Assembly (NCBI RefSeq): GCF_015221875.1
Contig: NZ_JACYGY010000001.1
Span: 4,504,501-4,568,500, forward strand
Length of the DNA stretch: 64,000 bases
DNA from: Dyadobacter subterraneus
GTDB taxonomy: Bacteria; Bacteroidota; Bacteroidia; Cytophagales; Spirosomataceae
Direction of reading: 5' to 3'
The first letter of the stretch is position 1. Every line of letters begins with the position of its first letter. The notes under the pieces were generated by a model, which worked only from the letters and a program-made list of their open reading frames with translations, was not told the origin of the DNA and did not search any database. The translations under genes and the position numbers were made by a program. Positions 34,592 to 42,589 of the stretch are shown in pieces.

Positions 34592-34633
34592 CAAAAGTAT
34601 TGCATAGTGATATACCTTTGTAATCAGTATCAC
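34592..34633 (-). promoter_or_regulatory. Promoter and possible operator of the SDR gene
   Basis: On the minus strand TACTTTTG (34599-34592) matches TAnnTTTG, 26 bases before the ATG at 34565. Upstream, GTGATA (34607-34612) and TATCAC (34628-34633) form a six-base inverted repeat over the region where RNA polymerase would contact -33, suggesting a regulator site. Confidence 0.4.
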
Positions 34634-34816
34634 AGAGTATACCAGTTTTCAGTAAGCTATTTTCTGTCCAGCAGCCAATTGCTGACTGACTCTTTTAATA
34701 ATTTGTCAGATTTTTAATAAAACCTGTGTCACGCAAATCATTTCAATACAAAATCTGTTTTATAACCTGAAGGCATGGAAATTGCACCATAGCTTTATCA
34801 CATTAAACTAAAATAT

Positions 34817-35308
34817 ATGAGTACTGAAAAAGCCATTTTGGCAGGTGGTTGCTTCTGGGGAGTGGAAGAACTTTTCAGACACCAACCAGGCGTAATTTCA
34901 ACGGTAGTTGGCTATACGGGCGGCGATGTCCCAAATGCTACTTACCGCAATCATGGAACGCATGCAGAAGGAATCGAAATTGTTTTTGATCCTTCGAAGT
35001 TAAGCTACCGAAAACTCTTGGAATATTTCTTCCAGATTCATAACCCAACAACAAGAAACCGTCAGGGAAATGATATTGGAATGTCATACCGTTCCGCCAT
35101 TTTTTATCTGGATGAAACGCAGCACGAAGTTGCTAATGAGCTGATTGAAGAAATGGAAGCATCTGGCAAATGGCCTGGCAAAATTGTCACTGAAGTTGTA
35201 CCTGCCGGTGATTTTTGGAATGCAGAAGTGGAGCATCAGGATTATTTACAAAAAAATCCTGGCGGATATACCTGCCACTTTGAAAGACCAGACTGGAAAT
35301 TGAACTGA
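34817..35308 (+). CDS. msrA: Peptide methionine sulfoxide reductase MsrA
   Basis: A 163-residue enzyme that reduces the S-form of methionine sulfoxide in proteins, using thioredoxin. The active-site motif GGCFWG puts the nucleophilic Cys at residue 12. [27 protein letters not shown] and [13 protein letters not shown] are family hallmarks. A cysteine in [12 protein letters not shown] near residue 152 can serve as the resolving thiol. No signal peptide is visible, so it is cytoplasmic. Single gene, followed by a strong terminator. Confidence 0.97.
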   Translation: MSTEKAILAGGCFWGVEELFRHQPGVISTVVGYTGGDVPNATYRNHGTHAEGIEIVFDPSKLSYRKLLEYFFQIHNPTTRNRQGNDIGMSYRSAIFYLDETQHEVANELIEEMEASGKWPGKIVTEVVPAGDFWNAEVEHQDYLQKNPGGYTCHFERPDWKLN

Positions 35309-35336
35309 TCGGAATCAAATACGGAATGATATATTT

Positions 35337-35377
35337 ACAGCCATCTGATTTACAAACAGATGGCTGTTATTTTTTGT
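35337..35377 (+). terminator. Terminator of msrA
   Basis: ACAGCCATCTG (35337-35347) pairs perfectly with CAGATGGCTGT (35357-35367) around a nine-base loop, followed by TATTTTTTG. A textbook intrinsic terminator 28 bases past the msrA stop. Confidence 0.9.
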
Positions 35378-35862
35378 CATATAAAAGCTGTTGTCTGCCA
35401 GCGTCCATAAATTTATCGGATTAAATCCAAATTTCTATTTAAACACAAATGAGAAATGTGAAAGATCCTCAAAGCTCATATCAAAATAAATTTCAGATGA
35501 TTTTTGCCTTTTTTGTTGATAAGAAAATAGGCTTCTTACAGTCTTTTCTAGATTAACCAAGGGCTGGGAGTATCAGAAAATATTTCCTCAAAATCCCTTT
35601 TAAAAACAGACAGACTTCGGCCGGTCAGATAAGCGAAGCGTTCTAAGCTGACATTGAGATTAATTTTTATTCAACTTTTCCACAGGATCAAAATTAATTA
35701 AATGACCTTTCAATGGTATTTATAACACATAGGAAAATCTTGCTTCGATTATCTTATCTAATAAGGTTGATTCAATAAGTCTAAAAAGAAGCATTAATAG
35801 ACTGGAATGTCAGTGCATTTTTTTTCAGATTTAATGGGAACCGTTTATGGTGCTTTAAGAAG
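35378..35862. other. Intergenic stretch without recognised features
   Basis: About 485 AT-rich bases between the msrA terminator and the end of the MutS-like gene. I saw no gene, RNA or strong hairpin on either strand. Confidence 0.6.
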
Positions 35863-37650
35863 TCAAAATTTTTCCCCTACACCCGAAAAAATCTTTATCC
35901 CGCTTTTTTTCATCAATTCACGCGCGTTAAAATCTGTGCATATTCCTTTGGTTAAATTGTAGTTGAAAATAATTTCTCCGTCCTTAATGTCACTATTGAA
36001 GCTAAAATTTGCGACCATTTTCTGATTCGCTGTTAATTTGGCCAGTTCCAGATCGTGTGTTGAAATAATTCCCGAAACATTTAGTTCACCCAGCTGTTTT
36101 ATTAAGGAAACCCCGCCAGCATATCGGTCCTGAGAATTGGTCCCCTTAAACATCTCATCCAAAAGAAAAAAGACAGGTTCTTTCATTTCACTTAATTTCA
36201 GAAGCTGCTCAATTCTTTTAAGTTCTGCATAAAAAGAAGAAATACCTTCTTCCAGGTTATCCTGCGTTCGCATACTCGTAAATATTTTCATATGCGAAAC
36301 TCGTCCTGACTTAGCACAGCAAGGTGCTCCCATTAGGGCCAAAACCAGATTGATCCCTACTGATCTTAAAAATGTACTTTTGCCGGCCATGTTGGATCCT
36401 GTTATCAAAGCCATTTCTCCTCTTGCTGACAAATAAAAGTCATTACATACTCTCCTTTCATTTGCAATCAAAGGATGTCCGAGCTCTTTAAAACCAATGA
36501 TGTGGGGCTCCTGGATTATTTCAGGAAATGTGAATCCCTGATTGGAATATGCAAAACCGGCAAGGCTGCTCAAAACTTCAAATTCACTTACCCCAGATGA
36601 CCAGGAAACCAAAAAAGGTCTGTTTCTCTCTTTCCATTTTTCAGTCAAAATGATAAGATAAATATCCAGAAGCCATAGGCTGTTGAAAATCCCGTAAAAA
36701 TCATTTTTACCAATAGAACTCTTGGTACCTTTTGCCTGAAAGATTTCCAGTATAGTTCTTAGTGCGTTAATCTCTTTGAATGCAGAATAACCATTTTGAT
36801 TGAAAAGCGACCGAAGATTCATAAGCCGGGTAGAGTCAAATTCTTCTGCTTCAATTTTTGCAATCAGTGCCTGGTAACCGCCTAGCGTATTAACATTAAC
36901 ATGCGTACTGTCAATAATATCTTCTGCAAGAGGCGCTATTCTTTTCAAAACACGCCGGTTTATAAATAAAATTATTGTCAGCGGAATGATGTGATATACA
37001 GAAAACGAAGTCTCAGATAGAAGACCATAAACTAAATATGCTGCCGCAGATGTAGACAAAAAGGATAATAATACCGCTGTTATCAAGTACTTATACTGCG
37101 AAGGAAGTAATTTGGAAGGTGTTTCTATCCAGGTGAGCAGTTTATTATAAGCACTTTTTTTATTTTCAAACCGCATTCCCGAAGCCTGAAAATCCTGTCT
37201 CCAATCTATTTTAAAAGTAAGCTCTTGAATTGATTGCTGGCGTTCAAAAATTTCGCCGTTCGAAGCAGGCTCAGAAAGCCAATCGGCGAGCATTAAATGA
37301 CCGGATTCTGTGGTTGTCCGATTAATAAGCTGAAAAAGTGAATGCGTACCGAAAATGTCAAAATCTGATATATAGGGATGATCCCGGTTGAGAAACATGT
37401 GGCCCGAGGGGAATCCTGATAATTTATTTTCCTGTCTTAATAGCTCATGTTCATTTATTTCCGTTAAAAAATCCACATGCTGTTGCTTTAATGACAGCTT
37501 GTAATATAACCTGACAATAAAAGCAAAAGCGAGAACACAAACCGGGAAAACAAGAATTAATGGCTGGATTAGTCTTTCATTTGCCAAAAAAAGTACGATG
37601 ACCAGAGACAAAATGAATATGCCCAGACGAAATGCGGAAATCTTCTTCAA
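35863..37650 (-). CDS. Membrane-anchored MutS-family ATPase
   Basis: A 595-residue protein of the MutS superfamily. The C-terminal ATPase domain is intact: Walker A ITGSNMAGKSTFLRSVG (about residues 416-432), MRTQDNLEEGISSFYAEL, Walker B VFFLLDEMFKGTN (about 499-511) and STHDLELAKL. The N-terminus lacks the mismatch-recognition domain and instead has two membrane helices (about 8-24 and 29-48), with two more hydrophobic segments near 188-209 and 220-231 inside the core. It therefore differs from MutS and MutS2 used in repair. Similar proteins occur in Bacteroidota, but their role is unproven. It stands alone, divergent from a 44-residue membrane protein. Confidence 0.85.
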   Translation of the reverse strand: MKKISAFRLGIFILSLVIVLFLANERLIQPLILVFPVCVLAFAFIVRLYYKLSLKQQHVDFLTEINEHELLRQENKLSGFPSGHMFLNRDHPYISDFDIFGTHSLFQLINRTTTESGHLMLADWLSEPASNGEIFERQQSIQELTFKIDWRQDFQASGMRFENKKSAYNKLLTWIETPSKLLPSQYKYLITAVLLSFLSTSAAAYLVYGLLSETSFSVYHIIPLTIILFINRRVLKRIAPLAEDIIDSTHVNVNTLGGYQALIAKIEAEEFDSTRLMNLRSLFNQNGYSAFKEINALRTILEIFQAKGTKSSIGKNDFYGIFNSLWLLDIYLIILTEKWKERNRPFLVSWSSGVSEFEVLSSLAGFAYSNQGFTFPEIIQEPHIIGFKELGHPLIANERRVCNDFYLSARGEMALITGSNMAGKSTFLRSVGINLVLALMGAPCCAKSGRVSHMKIFTSMRTQDNLEEGISSFYAELKRIEQLLKLSEMKEPVFFLLDEMFKGTNSQDRYAGGVSLIKQLGELNVSGIISTHDLELAKLTANQKMVANFSFNSDIKDGEIIFNYNLTKGICTDFNARELMKKSGIKIFSGVGEKF

Positions 37651-37913
37651 TCGGTCTGATAAAAGAAGGCTCTCTGCCTGGAATCGTTCAATGTTATTTT
37701 TGTAAATGCTAATATATCTTGGCCTGGTAAGCCGTTTGCGTTAGTCTACTTGTAAAGCTTAGTGGACTCCTGAATTCTGAAATGAAAATACAACGATCAA
37801 AATAATCTTTATTTAACAATTTTTTCAGCACTGCCCCCATTGGTATCTTTTTTGTATTAAGTTTTGAAAGCGCACGTAATTGTTGTGCATTGTACAAATA
37901 AAATATAGTAACT

Positions 37914-38048
37914 ATGGAAACTACGAAAAAGATAATCGGATTAGGTGTTATTACAGGTGTTGTCGTATTTGCATTTTTAAGATCATTCAGTGGAAAAGTG
38001 GATCGCAAATTAATTGACAGTAAGAAACCTGAGGTTCAGCTTGTATAA
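37914..38048 (+). CDS. Small single-pass membrane protein, 44 residues
   Basis: The ATG at 37914 starts METTKKIIGLGVITGVVVFA, a short charged head and one membrane helix (about residues 6-22), then a basic, polar tail (GKVDRKLIDSKKPEVQLV) to the TAA at 38048. It is followed within about 35 bases by a terminator hairpin, which supports a real short transcript. It resembles YtxH-type small proteins in layout only. Function unknown. Confidence 0.6.
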   Translation: METTKKIIGLGVITGVVVFAFLRSFSGKVDRKLIDSKKPEVQLV

Positions 38049-38078
38049 GGGATCGGTCCTAAAATATTGAAATCAAAA

Positions 38079-38114
38079 ACGGCCACAGACAAAATATTGT
38101 CTTGTGGCTGTTTT
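38079..38114 (+). terminator. Terminator of the small membrane protein gene
   Basis: GCCACA (38082-38087) with TGTGGC (38103-38108), and GACAA (38088-38092) with TTGTC (38097-38101), form a stem with one bulged T and a four-base loop, ending in TTTT. Confidence 0.7.
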
Positions 38115-38253
38115 GATGATAGCTATTTGTCAAAATATCTTCTGATCAATCCGGCGTTTCGGGCTCAACACAATTGTCAAAATTCGGTTTATCTAACCTG
38201 ATTTTATCTTCACCAATTTAGAATTAAAATTATATTATAATCGACTTTTTATA

Positions 38254-38283
38254 GTTAACCGAATAAAATTTCGGTTAACTTTG
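38254..38283 (+). promoter_or_regulatory. TetR operator palindrome over a near-leaderless promoter
   Basis: GTTAACCGAA (38254-38263) and TTCGGTTAAC (38270-38279) are a perfect 10-base inverted repeat with a six-base spacer. The -7 element TAACTTTG (38276-38283) overlaps the right arm and ends four bases before the ATG at 38288. A bound TetR dimer would block its own promoter. Confidence 0.7.
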
Positions 38284-38287
38284 TATT

Positions 38288-38869
38288 ATGAGACCATTAG
38301 ATCCAGCCAAACAGGAAAAAATCATTCAGTCTGTATTTGCCATTACCGGTAAACACGGGCTTGCTGGTATTAATATTGCTGATATCAGTAAAGCCGCAGG
38401 CGTTGGCGCGGGCACACTTTACACCTACTTTAAAAATAAAGAAGAGATCGTCCAGTCTGCCTATTTTAGTGTTGAAGATAAGATGACTCAAAAGATGTAT
38501 GAACAATTCGACATCAATGTGCCGGTGAAACAGTCTTTGAAACTTATCTATGTCAACATGCTGAATTACAGATTAAATCATTATAACGAAACCGTATTTA
38601 TTGATCAGTACATACAATCCAATTATATACAGCTAAATTTTTCCAAACAAATGGCAGAATATGAACGGCAGAATAAACCCCTTTATGATCTGCTTGAAAA
38701 AGGACAAAAAGAAGGCATTATTAAAAATCAGGCGCCCATTATTCTTGTCAGTTTTTTTGACGGTGCGGTGCGCTCCTGTTCTACCGGGATCGTTCAAAAG
38801 TTATTTCCCTTAAAGCAGCAAATTATTGATGATTGCTTCGATTTGTTATGGCGCGGAATCACACAATAA
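38288..38869 (+). CDS. TetR/AcrR-family transcriptional repressor
   Basis: A 193-residue regulator. The N-terminal helix-turn-helix (residues about 8-55) is clear: FAITGKHGLAGINIADISKA, then VGAGTLYTYFKNKEEIV, the recognition helix of the family. The C-terminal helical part, which binds the inducing ligand, is variable and gives no hint of it. Its own promoter carries a perfect palindrome, and a half-site copy lies before the SDR gene 50 bases downstream. It therefore very likely represses itself and may control that dehydrogenase. Confidence 0.92.
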   Translation: MRPLDPAKQEKIIQSVFAITGKHGLAGINIADISKAAGVGAGTLYTYFKNKEEIVQSAYFSVEDKMTQKMYEQFDINVPVKQSLKLIYVNMLNYRLNHYNETVFIDQYIQSNYIQLNFSKQMAEYERQNKPLYDLLEKGQKEGIIKNQAPIILVSFFDGAVRSCSTGIVQKLFPLKQQIIDDCFDLLWRGITQ

Positions 38870-38882
38870 AAAAATTTAATTT

Positions 38883-38893
38883 TTAACCGAATA
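38883..38893 (+). promoter_or_regulatory. Half-site of the TetR palindrome before the SDR gene
   Basis: TTAACCGAATA repeats 10-11 bases of the left arm found at 38255-38265, and lies 27 bases before the ATG at 38920. The matching right arm is degenerate. It suggests a second, weaker site for the same regulator. Confidence 0.4.
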
Positions 38894-38919
38894 CTTTTTC
38901 AATTAAAATAAATTTCAAT

Positions 38920-39711
38920 ATGAGTAACCTTAAAAATAAAACGATAATAATTACCGGTGCAGCCATGGGACTTGGCCTTGCGTCCGCGATCGAATGTGCA
39001 TCACAAGAAGCAAACCTAACCCTTATAGATTTTAATGAAGCTTCTTTGAAAAAAGCAGAGACAGCTATCCTGGAAAAATTCCCGCAGACAAAGCTTTTAA
39101 GTATTGTTGCTGATGTTTCCAGTGAGGACACAGTAAAATCCTATGTGGAACAAACGGTAAAAACATTTGGCCGTATTGACGGGTTTTACAACAATGCCGG
39201 CATTGAAGGTCGTCAGGCTCCTATGACTGAATATGATATCGACATTTTCAAAAAGGTGATCGATATTAATCTGATGGGTGTTTATTACGGTTTGCGTTAT
39301 GTCATTCCTGTGATGCAGGATCAAAAATACGGCAGGATCGTAAACGTAGCTTCGGTAGGCGGTATCCGTGGCGTAATGAACCAGACACCCTATGTTGCCA
39401 GCAAACATGCCGTTTCAGGAATGACTAAAAATGCGGCTTTGGAGTATGCAAAATTTGGCATCACCGCCAATGCAATTGCTCCCGGAGCCATTCTTACGCC
39501 TATGGTAGCGGAGGCTTTTGTCCAGTTAAATGCAGCAGATCCAAAAGCAGCGGAAACCGAATATGCACAGTCAAACCCAAGTAAAAGATTAGGATTACCA
39601 GAAGAAGTTGCCAAAGTTGTTGCCTTTCTGCTAAGTGAGGACTGCTCATATATCAACGGGCAAACGATTGCCATTGACGGTGGCCAATCCAACAGCTATG
39701 GTAATATATAG
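38920..39711 (+). CDS. Short-chain dehydrogenase/reductase (SDR)
   Basis: A 263-residue classical SDR. Cofactor motif TGAAMGLGLAS (residues 12-22), an acidic residue in TLIDFNEAS that favours NAD, NNAG in FYNNAGIEGR, the Ser of NVASVGGIRG, Tyr-x-x-x-Lys in YVASKHAVSG, and the closing INGQTIAIDGGQSNSYG. It follows the TetR gene by 50 bases with a TetR half-site between, so its substrate may be the inducer or a relative. The next 200 bases hold the broken middle of a second SDR gene. Confidence 0.92.
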   Translation: MSNLKNKTIIITGAAMGLGLASAIECASQEANLTLIDFNEASLKKAETAILEKFPQTKLLSIVADVSSEDTVKSYVEQTVKTFGRIDGFYNNAGIEGRQAPMTEYDIDIFKKVIDINLMGVYYGLRYVIPVMQDQKYGRIVNVASVGGIRGVMNQTPYVASKHAVSGMTKNAALEYAKFGITANAIAPGAILTPMVAEAFVQLNAADPKAAETEYAQSNPSKRLGLPEEVAKVVAFLLSEDCSYINGQTIAIDGGQSNSYGNI

Positions 39712-39716
39712 GCAAG

Positions 39717-39911
39717 CAAGTTCATAAAGTTGATTATCCGGAGGATATTTTTGACAAAGTAATCGTGGTAAATGTAAAAGGAACCTGGCTGGTAAATAAA
39801 TATGTACTTCCGAACACGAACGATGGCGGAAGTATCATGATAACTTCATCCGTTGCCGGTACCGCAGGTAAGCATCCTCATTTATTTTTAATATCACATC
39901 TTCTCGATTAA
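39717..39911 (+). pseudogene. Fragment of a second SDR gene
   Basis: Directly after the SDR stop, in another frame, the bases read VDYPEDIFDKVIVVNVKGTW and then GGSIMITSSVAGTAG. These are the SDR helix-4/strand-5 region with the N-V-x-G-x-W and catalytic-serine motifs. Both the Rossmann start and the Tyr-x-x-x-Lys end are missing, and after GTAG the frame runs into unrelated residues and stops at 39911. It is the remnant of a deleted neighbouring dehydrogenase gene. The wording differs from the intact SDR, so it is not a copy of it. Confidence 0.75.
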
Positions 39912-39913
39912 GT

Positions 39914-39947
39914 AAAAAGGCTATCCAAAAATGAGGATAGCTTTTTT
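39914..39947 (+). terminator. Terminator after the SDR genes
   Basis: GGCTATCC (39919-39926) pairs with GGATAGCT (39935-39942, one G.U), extended by A/T pairs, with an eight-base loop and a run of six T. It closes the TetR-SDR unit; the relic lies inside the transcript. Nothing else was seen up to 40140. Confidence 0.8.
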
Positions 39948-40140
39948 GCATTTGTGCAAATTGAATGCTTAAAATAAGCCAGCTAAAATGGTAATTTGTA
40001 ATTATAAGTCACAATGGCTATTTCAATTTGAAATTCTTTTGAAGAATATTAATTAAAAGAACTGCCATTTATATAATTGTACTATATTCGACTGGTTACT
40101 TGAAAGAAATAACTATTAACTGAGCCCAAACAACCATTTT

Positions 40141-41781
40141 ATGTGCATCCGGTCTTTATTACTGTTTTCCTTTTTCTGCGTTTCATTTTTTCCAGCTACA
40201 TCCCAGAATCTGAAACTGGACAAGGACATAAAAACCGCTTTAAGCAAAGTAGATACAGCACGAATAAAAAGAGATATAAAATATCTTGCAGATGATAAAT
40301 TAAAGGGTAGGCTTCCGGGTAAGGAAGGCTATCAAATGGCCGTTGATTATGTAGTGAGCCAATTTAAACAAACCGGATTGACACCATCAGGTGATCATGG
40401 GACGTATTTACAAAAACTGATTCTTCGCAAAGCAGTTATCAATCCCCTTGTATCATCAGCTGCGCTCAAAGATAAAAATGGTAATGAGGATACACTTGGC
40501 CTGGGAAAAGACATTGCGTTATTTCCAAATGCGATCCAGAAAAAAGTAGTGGTAGAAGCTCCCCTGGTATTTGCCGGCTATGGCATAGATGTTCCCGGCA
40601 AATATTCTGATTATGAAGGATTGGATGTAAAAGGGAAAATTGTCGTTGTGCTTTCTGGGGCGCCTAAAGGCTTGAAATTACCTTCCAGTATCGAAGCGCA
40701 CTTTGGTAGTCCGACTGCAAAAATACGTCTGGCAGCAGCCAAAGGTGCGACAGGAATCCTGATTAGTACAGATTCTCCCGCCTCAGTAATGGCATTGGGA
40801 AGAGGAATAAATGTAGCAATGGATACTGCCAAAACTGTTGCAACTGGCTCTAATGCCATTGGAAAGCTTCAACTTGGCGCCCGGCTAACGTACGCAGGAC
40901 TGCTGAGAATTTTTATGAATTCTGGCAAAAACTTAAAACAGGTTTTTACAGTTTTAGAGCAAGGAAAACCGTCTTCTTTTGAATTGCCTTTATCCATTCG
41001 GGTACAATACACAAGTGAGTATAAAGATATCGAAAGCTATAATGTTATTGGAAAAATCGAGGGAACGGATAAAACCCTGAAAGACGAATATGTAATCCAC
41101 ACTGCACACTTGGATCATTTGGGTATTGCTCGGCCCGTAAACGGCGATTCCATTTATAATGGTGCACATGACAACGCATCGGGCGTGGCTTCTCTGCTGG
41201 AAATTGCCAGAATTTATAAAAGCAGAGGTGTAAAACCTAGGCGTTCAGTTTTGATTGTTATGACCACATCAGAGGAAATGGGATTGTTGGGATCTGCTTA
41301 TTTCGCAGCGTTTCCTACGGTATCAAAATCGCAAATTGTTGCCGATGTAAATACAGATATGCCTACACTTATTGCCCCGCTTTTGTCAGTGGCGCCGCTG
41401 GGCGCAGAGCATTCCACGATCGAGAAAAGTGTCGATTTTGCCTGTGCAGAACTAGGTATCGAAAAACAAAAAGATCCTATGCCGGAAGAAGCGCGTTTTG
41501 TCCGCAGTGACCAGTACAGCTTCGTGTTGGAAGGGATACCGGCCCTGCATATCAAATATGGCACAAAAACCCTGGATCCTTCTTTTGATCTTGTCAAATT
41601 CACCAAGCAATGGAGAGATGCTAATTATCATAGACCTTCCGACGAAATTACGAACGGTTTTGATTTTGGAGCAGCGAAAAAATATGTGCAGCTCAATTTT
41701 CTCATCAGCTATTCCATAGCACAAACCACAGAAAGACCAAAATGGAATGCCGGCGATTTTTTCGGACAGACCATCCGGTAA
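40141..41781 (+). CDS. Secreted M28-family zinc aminopeptidase with PA domain
   Basis: A 546-residue peptidase with a signal peptide (MCIRSLLLFSFFCVSFFPATS). A protease-associated insert occupies about residues 125-250 (FAGYGIDVPGKYSDYEGLDV, AAAKGATGILISTD). The M28 zinc ligands follow: His in HTAHLDHLG, Asp in NGAHDNASGVASLLE, the Glu pair in MTTSEEMGLLG, Asp in DVNTDMP and His in ANYHRPSDE. Such enzymes remove N-terminal residues from peptides outside the cell or in the periplasm. It is a single gene, convergent with the VOC gene with an 18-base gap and no terminator between. Confidence 0.92.
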   Translation: MCIRSLLLFSFFCVSFFPATSQNLKLDKDIKTALSKVDTARIKRDIKYLADDKLKGRLPGKEGYQMAVDYVVSQFKQTGLTPSGDHGTYLQKLILRKAVINPLVSSAALKDKNGNEDTLGLGKDIALFPNAIQKKVVVEAPLVFAGYGIDVPGKYSDYEGLDVKGKIVVVLSGAPKGLKLPSSIEAHFGSPTAKIRLAAAKGATGILISTDSPASVMALGRGINVAMDTAKTVATGSNAIGKLQLGARLTYAGLLRIFMNSGKNLKQVFTVLEQGKPSSFELPLSIRVQYTSEYKDIESYNVIGKIEGTDKTLKDEYVIHTAHLDHLGIARPVNGDSIYNGAHDNASGVASLLEIARIYKSRGVKPRRSVLIVMTTSEEMGLLGSAYFAAFPTVSKSQIVADVNTDMPTLIAPLLSVAPLGAEHSTIEKSVDFACAELGIEKQKDPMPEEARFVRSDQYSFVLEGIPALHIKYGTKTLDPSFDLVKFTKQWRDANYHRPSDEITNGFDFGAAKKYVQLNFLISYSIAQTTERPKWNAGDFFGQTIR

Positions 41782-41799
41782 ACCTTGCCTTTCCAGCTT

Positions 41800-42336
41800 T
41801 CAATCACGACTATTTTCAAAAAACTTCTTTTGAGTTAACAAAGCCTCATTCAACGATTTTTGAATATAGGCTATTGCTTTTACCGCATCAGGATCAGAGG
41901 CTCGTTTAGCAGTTTCGGGGTCTGTAAAATCAATTTCTTCCATGCGCTCGTTTATCCACCACAGATTACCAAACGGATCCAAAATTCTGCAAACTTTTTC
42001 TCCGAACCATAATCTGGTAAGTTCAGTGACTGATTTCGCTCCCGTTTCAAGCGCCTGCTGATAAGTTTTTTCTGCGTTTTCAACGTATAAATTCAAAAAA
42101 GCCGGCGTTGGTGCCCAGCCCTCTCTTGCGTCAAAAAGCATAACCAAAGAATCTCCTATTTTTACTACTACATGGATTATTACGCCGTCTTCACCACTTA
42201 TTCTGCTGCCGGCAATTTCCTCCGCATCAAAGGCAGTTTTCAAAAATTCAATTAGTTTGGCAGATGACGGTGATATAATCCAAGGTGTTACAGTTGTGTA
42301 ATGATCCGGTACAACTTTGATTTTGCTGTCTTTCAT
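41800..42336 (-). CDS. VOC/glyoxalase-superfamily protein (PhnB-like)
   Basis: 178 residues, taking the ATG at 42336 (MKDSKIKVVPDHYTTVTPWI). The open frame extends to 42564, but that stretch contains the nrdA terminator hairpin and no domain. One vicinal-oxygen-chelate fold: AKLIEFLKTAFDAEEI, then GEDGVIIHVVVKIGDSLVMLFDA and KTYQQALETGAKSVTELTRL, closing with VCRILDPFGNLWWIN. This is typical of PhnB/YdhR-like members, often of unknown substrate. The last 40 residues are a helical tail. Confidence 0.8.
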   Translation of the reverse strand: MKDSKIKVVPDHYTTVTPWIISPSSAKLIEFLKTAFDAEEIAGSRISGEDGVIIHVVVKIGDSLVMLFDAREGWAPTPAFLNLYVENAEKTYQQALETGAKSVTELTRLWFGEKVCRILDPFGNLWWINERMEEIDFTDPETAKRASDPDAVKAIAYIQKSLNEALLTQKKFFENSRD

Positions 42337-42502
42337 TTTCTTGGTTTTTAATGATAAGACAAAGTTGCAACTACCCTGTGACAGAGGTATGTCAGCAGGA
42401 TTAAATGTTTTGCTGTTATTTTTTACATAGTGAAAATTCCAGCCGCTGTTTTTACAAAAATATGTCAAATCTGATTCCTTATTATACTGACAGCTTACAC
42501 AA

Positions 42503-42537
42503 AAAAGAAGATCCGTACGGTGCACGGGTCTTCTTTT
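42503..42537. terminator. Terminator after nrdA
   Basis: Arms 42503-42516 and 42524-42537 pair over 14 positions with one wobble around the loop ACGGTGC. A-rich and T-rich flanks allow termination in both directions. It lies about 55 bases past the nrdA stop, separating it from the VOC gene. Confidence 0.85.
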
Positions 42538-42589
42538 CACTATTATAAATTCCGAAATGATCAACCTTCGAAAAGGTCACTAATTCCGA

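Noticed and set aside
37709..38008. Minus-strand 99-codon open frame
   Set aside because: It is antisense to the 44-residue membrane protein and its leader, with low-complexity content and no motif.
42337..42564. N-terminal extension of the VOC protein
   Set aside because: The stretch holds the nrdA terminator stem and no domain sequence; the inner ATG matches the usual family start.
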